From Thermodesulfobacteriota bacterium (lineage in GTDB: Bacteria; Thermosulfidibacterota; Thermosulfidibacteria; Thermosulfidibacterales; B14-G1), in NCBI GenBank assembly GCA_024274915.1, contig JAJSAC010000063.1:1-64000 (forward strand): 64,000 nucleotides of DNA. Reading direction: 5' to 3'. Numbering within the stretch: the first letter of the stretch is position 1; the number at the start of each line of letters is the position of its first letter. Shown here in pieces: positions 55,082 to 64,000 of the stretch. The position numbers were made by a program, and so were the translations under genes. The notes below the pieces were generated by a model. The model did not search any database. It had not been told where the DNA came from and worked only from the letters and a program-made list of their open reading frames with translations.

Positions 55082-56785
55082 GTGGACTACTTTCTCTTCA
55101 CAGCTGTGGTGAAGGCCCTGGGGGAGGTGCTGCCCGGGGCCCGGGTGAGGCGGGTTTTCCATACCACTCCCCTGGGGGTGGGGCTGGAACTGGGGGGTGG
55201 TATACTTTATTTCGCCCTGGACCCTGCCAGGGCGGGGGTCTATTGGCTGAAGGACCCTTCTTTCTTGTCGAAGGAGGCGGACCACTTTGCCCGCTATCTG
55301 GGGAGCCTCCTGAGGGGGGCTGTGATCCGGAGGGTGAGCCAGGTTCCTTCCGAGCGCATCCTTCATCTGGAGCTGGTGAAGAAAGACCTGGTAGGCCACG
55401 GCGATGCCTACATCCTGGTGGCGGAGATCATGGGTCGTCACTCCAATCTCATGGTCCTTGACAATAGTGGCAAGATTCTCGAGGCGGCCAAGCGCATCTA
55501 TCGGGACATGAGCCGGGTGAGGGAGGTGTTGCCGGGCAGATCCTACACCCCGCCCCCTCCCCATAACCGGTTGGATCCCTTTGCCCTGGACAGGGAGGCT
55601 TTTTTAGAACTCTTGACCCGGGAAGCCACTCCCCTGGAGTCCCTGGCCCGCCATGCCCTCTTTCCGCCCTATGCCCTGAGGGAAATGGAATACCGCATGG
55701 GGGATGTCCAGGGGCCCTGGGCCCTCCTTAAGGCCTGGGAGGTGGGGCAGGAGATGCGGGAGGAGATGGAGGAGGGTGTGGGGCATTTATATCGGAGGGG
55801 TGAAAGCCCTATAGGGGTTTATCCCTTTCCCCTTCACCATCTGGGCCAGGGGGAGGTGGGGCCTTTGCTCTCACTCTTGGAGGCTTTTGTCCGGGAAAAG
55901 TGGGAGGGACAGGTCGCAGAGGCCCTTAGGTCTCGGCTTTTAAAGGCGGTAAGGAAGGAACTGAGGAAGGTGGGAAAGATTCTGGCTATCCTGGAAAAGG
56001 AGGAAAAGGAGACCCAGGATGTCCAGCGGTTTAAGAAGTGGGGGGAAACCCTCTTCATCCATCTTTCCCGCATTCCTCCCGGGACCCGGGAGGTGGAGAT
56101 GGAGGACCCCTATTCTCCCGGGGAGATGCTCAAAATACCCATACCCCAGGGCCTCACCCCTTCCAGGGCGGCCCAGGAGTACTTTCGTCGGTATTCCAAG
56201 CTCAAGAGGAAGGCCCGGGCTATGGCCGCTAGGAAGGAAGGGCTGGAGGCCAGGAAGGGGTATCTGGAGGAGCTGGAGTGGCTTCTGGGATCGGCCCAGG
56301 GCCTGGAGGAACTGGAGATCATGCGGGGGGAGCTGGAGGCAGGTGGGCTTGGGATGACCAGAGACCGGGGACGGGGGACGGCAGGAAAGGGTAGGAGGAG
56401 CCAGGGTCCCAGCGTGTTGCCCTACCGGGTTTTCAGGTCTTCCATGGGGAATACCATCCTGGTGGGGCGCCACCCTAGAGGCAACGAAGAGGTAACCTTC
56501 AAGCGCTCTCACAGGCGAGATCTGTGGTTTCACGTCAGGGCTTACCCCGGTGCCCATGTGATTCTAAAAAGCTCTCAGCCCCTTGGCCAGGAGATCCAGG
56601 AAGCAGCGGCTCTGGCGGCTTACTTTAGCAAGGCCCGTCAGTCCCCGGCGGTGGATGTGGACTACACCCAGCGGCGCTACGTGAGGAAGATTCCTAAGGC
56701 TGCCCCCGGACTGGTCACCTACACCAACTTCTCCACCATACGGGTAGAGCCCCAGATCCCACCGGGGGTGGTGGAGGAGGGTTGA
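55082..56785 (+). CDS. NFACT family protein (RqcH/FbpA-like)
   Basis: NFACT-N ILHLELVKKDLVGHGDAYILVAEIMGRHSNLMVLD; NFACT-R GRHPRGNEEVTFKRSHRRDLWFHVRAYPGAHVIL. Confidence 0.9.
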   Translation: MDYFLFTAVVKALGEVLPGARVRRVFHTTPLGVGLELGGGILYFALDPARAGVYWLKDPSFLSKEADHFARYLGSLLRGAVIRRVSQVPSERILHLELVKKDLVGHGDAYILVAEIMGRHSNLMVLDNSGKILEAAKRIYRDMSRVREVLPGRSYTPPPPHNRLDPFALDREAFLELLTREATPLESLARHALFPPYALREMEYRMGDVQGPWALLKAWEVGQEMREEMEEGVGHLYRRGESPIGVYPFPLHHLGQGEVGPLLSLLEAFVREKWEGQVAEALRSRLLKAVRKELRKVGKILAILEKEEKETQDVQRFKKWGETLFIHLSRIPPGTREVEMEDPYSPGEMLKIPIPQGLTPSRAAQEYFRRYSKLKRKARAMAARKEGLEARKGYLEELEWLLGSAQGLEELEIMRGELEAGGLGMTRDRGRGTAGKGRRSQGPSVLPYRVFRSSMGNTILVGRHPRGNEEVTFKRSHRRDLWFHVRAYPGAHVILKSSQPLGQEIQEAAALAAYFSKARQSPAVDVDYTQRRYVRKIPKAAPGLVTYTNFSTIRVEPQIPPGVVEEG

Positions 56786-56865
56786 AGAACCCCCTCTTCC
56801 CTTGTGTAATAGTGGGGGAAGGATTATTAAATTTGGAGCACAGATAGATGGGTGGGGGGTAAGAG

Positions 56866-57066
56866 GTGAACCTTTTAGAGGAGACTATTAAAAGGGTGGA
56901 GAGTTTTTCAGAGGAAGAACTCAGAGCTTTTAGGGAGTGGTTCGAGGAGTTCGATGCCAGGATATGGGACGAAAAGCTGGAAAGAGACGTTAGGGCGGGG
57001 AAGCTAGACGATCTGGCGACCCGGGCTATGGAGGACTTTAAGAAGGGGAAGTGTACTGAGTTATGA
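56866..57066 (+). CDS. Small antitoxin-like protein
   Basis: 66-aa acidic protein overlapping (ATGA) the downstream RelE/ParE-like gene. Confidence 0.65.
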   Translation: MNLLEETIKRVESFSEEELRAFREWFEEFDARIWDEKLERDVRAGKLDDLATRAMEDFKKGKCTEL

Positions 57067-57319
57067 GGCATTTTGCTTCCCCTTCTTTTTGGGATTGTTA
57101 TAATAGATTGCCCAAATGGGTTCAGGGTCTGGCCGATAAGAGTTTCCAGTTGATGAAGACCCAACCTAAGCATCCTTCCCTCAAATCGAAGAAGGTAGGA
57201 AGATACTGGTCTGTCAGAGTAGGGAAGAGATACAGGGCCCTGGGAACGGAGGTAGATGAGGGGATGTCTGGTTTTGGATAGGTTCCCATTCCGATTATGA
57301 TAAACTGGTGGGAAGATAA
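57063..57319 (+). pseudogene. RelE/ParE/HigB-superfamily toxin truncated by a frameshift near 57258-57266
   Basis: Frame 0 ends ...RYRALGTEVDEGMSGFG* at 57281; from 57266 another frame encodes VWFWIGSHSDYDKLVGR* ending at 57319, which is the expected C-terminus. Confidence 0.75.
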
Positions 57320-57331
57320 TGGGATCAGGAG

Positions 57332-57736
57332 GTGGACATGTATGAAAAAGTGAGTCACATAGGGGTGGCCGTGAGGGATTTGGAGAAGGCCAAGGAGATT
57401 TTCAGGGCCCTGGGCCTGGAAGTGGAAGGGGAAGAAGTGGTGGAGGAGCAGAAGGTGAAGGTGGCCTTCATTCCCGTGGGTGAGACCCGTATCGAGCTTC
57501 TGGAAGCCACTTCTCCCGATTCTCCCGTGGCAAAGTTTATAGAGAAGAGAGGGGAAGGGGTGCATCACCTGGCCTTAGGAGTGGACAGCGTGGAGGCCAT
57601 GCTGGAGAAGCTAAAGGCCAGGGGGGTCCGGCTGGTGGACGAGAAGCCTCGGAAGGGAGCCCACAACACCCTCATCGCCTTCCTCCATCCCAAGTCCACG
57701 GGGGGGCTTTTGCTGGAACTGTGCCAGGAAGAATAG
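57332..57736 (+). CDS. mce: Methylmalonyl-CoA epimerase
   Basis: SHIGVAVRDLEKAKEIFRALGL; GEGVHHLALGVDSVEAML. Confidence 0.93.
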   Translation: MDMYEKVSHIGVAVRDLEKAKEIFRALGLEVEGEEVVEEQKVKVAFIPVGETRIELLEATSPDSPVAKFIEKRGEGVHHLALGVDSVEAMLEKLKARGVRLVDEKPRKGAHNTLIAFLHPKSTGGLLLELCQEE

Positions 57737-57759
57737 CTCGTGGCTCATGCTCATAGCTG

Positions 57760-59094
57760 GTGAGTAGAGGGAAGATGGAGGAGTCGATTTGGCGCAAGGC
57801 CCTGTGGGGAGGGTATAACATCCTTTTAGGGGGAGGTGCCCTGGTGGCCTCTCCCCTTTTGGCTTACAAGGTGGCTGCCACTCCCCGCTGGCGGGTGGGT
57901 TGGGAGGAGAGGGTGGCCCTGGAGTTGCCCCCCGAGCCCCAGGGGGAGCCCGTTTTCTGGATCCACGCTGTCTCCGTTGGAGAGGTGATGGCCGTATCCC
58001 CTTTGGTCAAGGCCTTGCGGGAGAAGTATCCCCAGGCCTCCATCTACCTCTCCACGGTGACGGAGACGGGCAAGGAGACGGTCTTGGAACGGGTGGGGAG
58101 GTACATAGACCATCACCTCTTCCTGCCCCTGGACTGGGCTCCTCTGGTGGGGCGGGTGGTGAGGAGGATTTGTCCCCAGCTCTTTGCCTTGGTGGAGACA
58201 GAGATATGGCCCAACCTTCTGCGGTCCCTGGCCTTGAAAGGGACCCAGGTTGTTTTGGTGAACGGGAGGATTTCCCCCTCTTCTTTTGAGGGCTACGGCA
58301 AGGCTCAGCCCCTCTTGAGGCACGTATGGAGATACTTCCAGTCCATGGCCATGCAGTCTCCCCGGGATGCCGCCCGGATTCTAGCCCTGGGGGCACCCAA
58401 CGAAAAGGTGGTGGTGGCGGGTAACCTCAAGTATGACCAGGCCATCCTCCAGCTGGAGGAGGTGGATCCCCGGGAGGTGTTGGAAAGGTTCCGTTTATCC
58501 CGGGATGAGGAAGTGATAGTGGCGGGCTCCACCCATCCCGGGGAGGAGGAGTTGATATTGGATGCCTTTGTCTCTTTGAGGGGGGAGTTTCCCCATCTCA
58601 CCCTCCTTTTAGCTCCTCGCCATCCCCGTAGGAGGGACGAAGTGGAGTCTGTCCTCCGGGACAGGGGAATGGCTTGGGTGCTAAGGACCCAGATAGAAGA
58701 ACGCAAGGGAGAGCCCGTCATTCTTCTGGATACATTGGGGGAGCTGGCGGCAGCTTACTCTGTGGCCAGGATAGCCCTGGTGGGGGGATCCTGGATTGAC
58801 CGGGGAGGCCACAACCCCCTGGAGCCCGCCTTCTTTGCCAAGTCCATCCTCATGGGTCCTAGCTATTTCAACTTTGTGGATATGGTGGAGGACCTAAGGA
58901 GGGGAGGAGGGATAAGGGTGGTGGCTCGGGAGGATCTGGAGAAGGAGATGAGGGCCTTCCTGGCCGATGAAGGGAAGGCCAGCTCCATGGGGGAGCGGGC
59001 CCGGGGGGTGCTCTTGAGAAATAAAGGGGCCCTGGATCGCCACATGGAGCTTATCCAGACCCTTTTGTCTGGTGGTCCAGAAGAAGCATTGTGA
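57760..59094 (+). CDS. waaA: 3-deoxy-D-manno-octulosonic acid (Kdo) transferase
   Basis: FWIHAVSVGEVMAVSPLVKALREKYP; VAGSTHPGEEELIL; GGHNPLEPAFF. Confidence 0.93.
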   Translation: MSRGKMEESIWRKALWGGYNILLGGGALVASPLLAYKVAATPRWRVGWEERVALELPPEPQGEPVFWIHAVSVGEVMAVSPLVKALREKYPQASIYLSTVTETGKETVLERVGRYIDHHLFLPLDWAPLVGRVVRRICPQLFALVETEIWPNLLRSLALKGTQVVLVNGRISPSSFEGYGKAQPLLRHVWRYFQSMAMQSPRDAARILALGAPNEKVVVAGNLKYDQAILQLEEVDPREVLERFRLSRDEEVIVAGSTHPGEEELILDAFVSLRGEFPHLTLLLAPRHPRRRDEVESVLRDRGMAWVLRTQIEERKGEPVILLDTLGELAAAYSVARIALVGGSWIDRGGHNPLEPAFFAKSILMGPSYFNFVDMVEDLRRGGGIRVVAREDLEKEMRAFLADEGKASSMGERARGVLLRNKGALDRHMELIQTLLSGGPEEAL

Positions 59095-59245
59095 CCCTGT
59101 TTTCATCTCCCTTTCATCATGACCCATCCTTTTCTTGGCAAAGCTGGGGAAAAACGGGATAGCCCTATCAAAATCGCAGAGACATACGATTGTTACCCCC
59201 GGAATTGTCCCGGGTGAGAATCAAGGCCTCGGTTGTTTGGGGATT

Positions 59246-59611
59246 TCAAAGGTGAGGTTGGCTTTCTCCCAGGGGCACCACGGGGCCCAGGGACTGGAGA
59301 TATCTTTCCCTCTCTTCCTGGGGTGCGAGAATGAGGTCGAAGGAGATCTCCAGTCTGGATGCCAGAAGGTCGTACACCCGGGAGTAGAGTTCCCGGAAAT
59401 TCTCCCGGGTGAGTCCCTGGGCTACCACCAGGATGTCCATGTCGCTGGTGCCCGTGTGATCTCCCCGGGCCAGGGAGCCGAAGAGATAGACCTCCCTCAC
59501 CCAGGGCAGTTCTTTCTTGAGGGCCTGGGCTGTTTCCAGAGCCAGGGCCAGGGCCTTGTCCCTATCCAGAGATAAGACCTTTACAGAACCCCATGATCCT
59601 TTCCGCCGCAT
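59246..59611 (-). CDS. MNT-type nucleotidyltransferase (HEPN/MNT pair)
   Basis: VYLFGSLARGDHTGTSDMDILVV. Confidence 0.88.
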   Translation of the reverse strand: MRRKGSWGSVKVLSLDRDKALALALETAQALKKELPWVREVYLFGSLARGDHTGTSDMDILVVAQGLTRENFRELYSRVYDLLASRLEISFDLILAPQEERERYLQSLGPVVPLGESQPHL

Positions 59612-59960
59612 TTATGGCCTCCAGGGCATCCTTTTGGGTGTAATAGTCGGAGGGGTTTCCCCAAGGGAATCCGTTGGGGTACCTGGTGGGTATGTACAAC
59701 TTGTCCAGGGTCTTGGCCAGCTCCTTCAGGTCCCCTGGTATGGGTAGTTCCCCTTCTCTTTCTAAGACCCTTAGCATCTCCAAGAGGGAATGGCCCCAGA
59801 TGGTGAGTCCCCGGTGCATGGCCAGGGCTTTCACGGCCTTTTCTGAGGCCTGCTGGCTGGTGAAACAGGCCCATTCGTAATACCCGTGCTCCAGGTCCAC
59901 TCTGGCCTTTTCCAGGTCCCGTTCCCCCTGCCTTAACCAGTCCAGGTGTCTCTTCACCAC
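59562..59960 (-). CDS. HEPN domain protein (HEPN/MNT pair)
   Basis: YYEWACFTSQQASEKAVKALAMHRGLTIWGHSLLEML; upstream of and overlapping MNT gene by 50 bp. Confidence 0.85.
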   Translation of the reverse strand: MVKRHLDWLRQGERDLEKARVDLEHGYYEWACFTSQQASEKAVKALAMHRGLTIWGHSLLEMLRVLEREGELPIPGDLKELAKTLDKLYIPTRYPNGFPWGNPSDYYTQKDALEAINAAERIMGFCKGLISG

Positions 59961-59969
59961 CTCACCCCA

Positions 59970-61747
<1,778 letters not shown>

Positions 61748-61857
61748 TTAAATGGGTATCATAGGATCAGGTGGGAAGGCCAGGCCCTCTTTTCCCCTCC
61801 CTGTGTGCTTTAAACCTGGTGGAGGCTCTGGTAATCTGAAAACAAAAAGGAGGGTTT

Positions 61858-62538
61858 GTGATGACACGCCCCACCCTATTTGAGCTAAATCACCTTTGCA
61901 ACGAAGAGTCTTGGAGGATGTTTCGCATCATAGGGGATTTTGTTGAAGGTTTCGACGCCTTGCCTGCCTTTTTGCCGGCGGTTACCGTTTATGGCTCGGC
62001 CCGGGTGAAGGAAGGGGACCGGGTTTACCAGTTGGCCAGGGAGGTGGGAGTGGAGTTGGCAAAGGCGGGTTTTTCCGTCTTCACCGGAGGGGGGCCAGGG
62101 GTCATGGAGGCGGCCAACAGGGGAGCTTTTGAGGCGGGCGGTAAGTCCGTGGGCCTGAACATTGATCTACCCCACGAACAAAAGCCCAACCCTTACACCA
62201 CCCTCACCTTGAATTTCCATTACTTCTTTGTTCGCAAAGTGATGTTGGTGCGCTATGCTACAGCCTTTGTTCTCCTTCCCGGTGGTCTTGGGACCATAGA
62301 CGAGTTTTTTGAGACTATCTTGCTCATCCAGACCTCCAAGATACAGCCTTTTCCTGTGGTGTTGGTGAGTAAGGAGTACTGGACGGGGCTGGTGGAGTGG
62401 CTCAAGGGTGAGGTGCTTGGCAGGGGATACATAGACGAGGACAATCTGGATATTTTTCATATCGTGGAATCGGCCCAGGAGGCTGTAGAGAGAATCATTG
62501 TCTGGTATCATGAGCACGAGAGGGAGTTTGTGATATAG
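61858..62538 (+). CDS. LOG/TIGR00730 family Rossmann-fold protein
   Basis: FTGGGPGVMEAANRGAFEAGGKSVGLNIDLPHEQ; LLPGGLGTIDEFFE. Confidence 0.9.
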   Translation: MMTRPTLFELNHLCNEESWRMFRIIGDFVEGFDALPAFLPAVTVYGSARVKEGDRVYQLAREVGVELAKAGFSVFTGGGPGVMEAANRGAFEAGGKSVGLNIDLPHEQKPNPYTTLTLNFHYFFVRKVMLVRYATAFVLLPGGLGTIDEFFETILLIQTSKIQPFPVVLVSKEYWTGLVEWLKGEVLGRGYIDEDNLDIFHIVESAQEAVERIIVWYHEHEREFVI

Positions 62539-62546
62539 GGGAAGGG

Positions 62547-62645
62547 ATGGGTAAGGGGCTTTTCATCATAGAGGTCGTTGCCTGGGTGAATGTGGTGGCC
62601 GTTCTCATTTGGTTTGGCATCAAGTTCTTCCGGCGTAGGCTCTGA
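62547..62645 (+). CDS. Candidate 32-aa membrane microprotein
   Basis: ATG after GGGGAAGGG; translates MGKGLFIIEVVAWVNVVAVLIWFGIKFFRRRL* (single TM then RRR); absent from the ORF track. Confidence 0.5.
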   Translation: MGKGLFIIEVVAWVNVVAVLIWFGIKFFRRRL

Positions 62646-62746
62646 GCGTGGTGCTTTTGCCTTAGTCTGGTGACGGGCAGGGCCCTCTAATGGTATGGCC
62701 CAGGCAGATTCGTTTGGAAGTTTCTTTGGGCTCTGGAGTGGGGCCC

Positions 62747-63646
62747 CTATCGTGCCCGATGGGATAATAGGGAGAGGATGATCTCTTCTATCTCTTTGTA
62801 ACGGGAGATGGTCTTTTCTATGATCTCCTGGGGCAAAGGTGGAGCTGGGGGCCTTTTGTCCCAGTCCAGGGTCTCCAGATAATCCCGGATGAACTGCTTG
62901 TCATAGTTGGGGGGGCTGGTGCCTACCTGGTAGGTCCTCTGTGACCAGAAGCGGCTGGAGTCGGGGGTGAGGACCTCGTCTATGAGGTAGAGGTTGCTTT
63001 CTTGGTCCAGGCCGAACTCGAATTTGGTGTCTGAGAGGATGATGCCCCTGTCCCACAAGAGGTTGTGGGCCCAGGAGTAGATCTCCAGGGAGATCTCCTT
63101 CACCCTGTGGGCTATCTCTTCGTTGCCGACGATCCTGACGTACTCTTCGAAAGGGATGTTTTCGTCGTGGCCACTCTCTGCCTTGGTGGCAGGGGTGAAG
63201 ATGGGTCGGGGAAAGCGCTCGGCCTGTTTCATGCCCGGTGGGAGTTTTATGCCGCATATCTCTCCCGTGGTCTGGTAGTCTTTCCAGGCACTTCCAAAGA
63301 GGTAGCCCCGGGCCACACACTCCACGTCCAGCCTTTTCAGTTTCTTCACCAGGACGGCCCTGTCTTCTAGCTCAGGGTAGTTGGCCAAAAAAGGTAGTTC
63401 TTCTTGGGGATGGGTGGAGATGAGGTGGTTGGGTACCTGGTCTATCATGCTGAACCATTTATTGGAGATGCGGGTGAGAACCTGGCCCTTGCCGGGGATG
63501 CCTTCGTCGAAAACCACGTCGAAGGCCGAGATGCGATCCGTAGCCACCAGAAGGATTTTGTCCCCATCCGCTTGGTAAACGTCCCTCACCTTGCCGGAGA
63601 AAAGTTTCTTAAGCTCCCTGATACTGGTACTGGTGACGGCTTCCAT
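62747..63646 (-). CDS. purC: SAICAR synthetase
   Basis: LFSGKVRDVYQADGDKILLVATDRISAFDVV; ATG 63646 preferred over the longer ORF. Confidence 0.96.
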   Translation of the reverse strand: MEAVTSTSIRELKKLFSGKVRDVYQADGDKILLVATDRISAFDVVFDEGIPGKGQVLTRISNKWFSMIDQVPNHLISTHPQEELPFLANYPELEDRAVLVKKLKRLDVECVARGYLFGSAWKDYQTTGEICGIKLPPGMKQAERFPRPIFTPATKAESGHDENIPFEEYVRIVGNEEIAHRVKEISLEIYSWAHNLLWDRGIILSDTKFEFGLDQESNLYLIDEVLTPDSSRFWSQRTYQVGTSPPNYDKQFIRDYLETLDWDKRPPAPPLPQEIIEKTISRYKEIEEIILSLLSHRAR

Positions 63647-63845
63647 TTTCTCCTCCTTCTTTATTACGGCTGTTCCCCATCTTAGTATGGTATAGGTGCT
63701 GGAGCAATGGGATCTACGATGAAGGGAGGGAAGTTCTTTCCCTGGGCCCCTTGGTAAAAGTTTGTGGGAGCCCAGTGGACCGTTTTCTCTTGCCAAGGTG
63801 GGAGTAGGGACCTATATTCCCACTATCCCGGGGAGAAGAAGAGAG

Positions 63846-64000
63846 ATGGAACCGGTCTACACTAAATACGAGGAATACGAGGAACAGCTGGAGGATATAA
63901 AGAGGGAGATTCTTTCCCATCACCCCCAGAGTTCCTTGGAGATATTGGAAAGGGCTTTCCACTTTGCCGACGAGGCCCACAAGGGTCAGAAAAGGAAGTC
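63846..64000 (+). CDS. N-terminus of a RelA/SpoT family (p)ppGpp synthetase/hydrolase (truncated by window end)
   Basis: MEPVYTKYEEYEEQLEDIKREILSHHPQSSLEILERAFHFADEAHKGQKRKS...; matches the SpoT N-terminal A-x-x-A-H-x-G-Q-x-R-K-S motif. Confidence 0.8.
   Translation, partial: MEPVYTKYEEYEEQLEDIKREILSHHPQSSLEILERAFHFADEAHKGQKRK

Noticed and set aside
63647-63796. N-terminal 50-aa extension of PurC
   Set aside because: Homologous start motif begins at Met 63646; extension has no PurC similarity and lies in the divergent promoter region

Overview
64 kb of a Gram-negative, probably anaerobic bacterial chromosome. Gram-negative markers are TolC/RND, PilQ, KdtA and an autotransporter barrel; anaerobe hints are indolepyruvate:ferredoxin oxidoreductase and a tetraheme c3-type cytochrome. 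It may be Desulfobacterota-like, but that is inference. The window is gene-dense and mostly housekeeping: a 5'-truncated giant repetitive autotransporter; alaC-hom-apgM-lysC-cimA; DUF3108 and MBL-fold genes; a TolC/adaptor/RND efflux set; PHP/TPR/iorAB/apgM-like; tetraheme cytochrome; dnaG-rpoD; NhaD-type antiporter; pilMNOPQ-aroC-aroK-aroQ-pepQ-ybgC; hisD; ppsA; a two-component cluster; a transaldolase-like gene; rsmA; carboxylase/biotin/methylmalonyl-CoA mutase/epimerase genes; NFACT; two toxin-antitoxin-like pairs; kdtA; eno; LOG family; purC; and the start of relA/spoT. The most interesting signals are: (1) a three-copy, MITE-like element (255, 195 and 223 bp) with 14-bp terminal inverted repeats CAGGACTTCCCCCA, 8-9 bp target-site duplications and an internal pair of opposed heptanucleotide arrays whose copy number accounts for the length differences; (2) other intergenic 7-bp repeat arrays, including a 15-unit array and a gap made of three heptad families; (3) an autotransporter passenger built as an alternating A/B repeat; (4) rsmA interrupted by one in-frame TGA; (5) a RelE/ParE-like toxin truncated by a frameshift; (6) a perfect 19-bp inverted repeat inside a histidine kinase gene. 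All functional names come from reading the translations; no database search was run.
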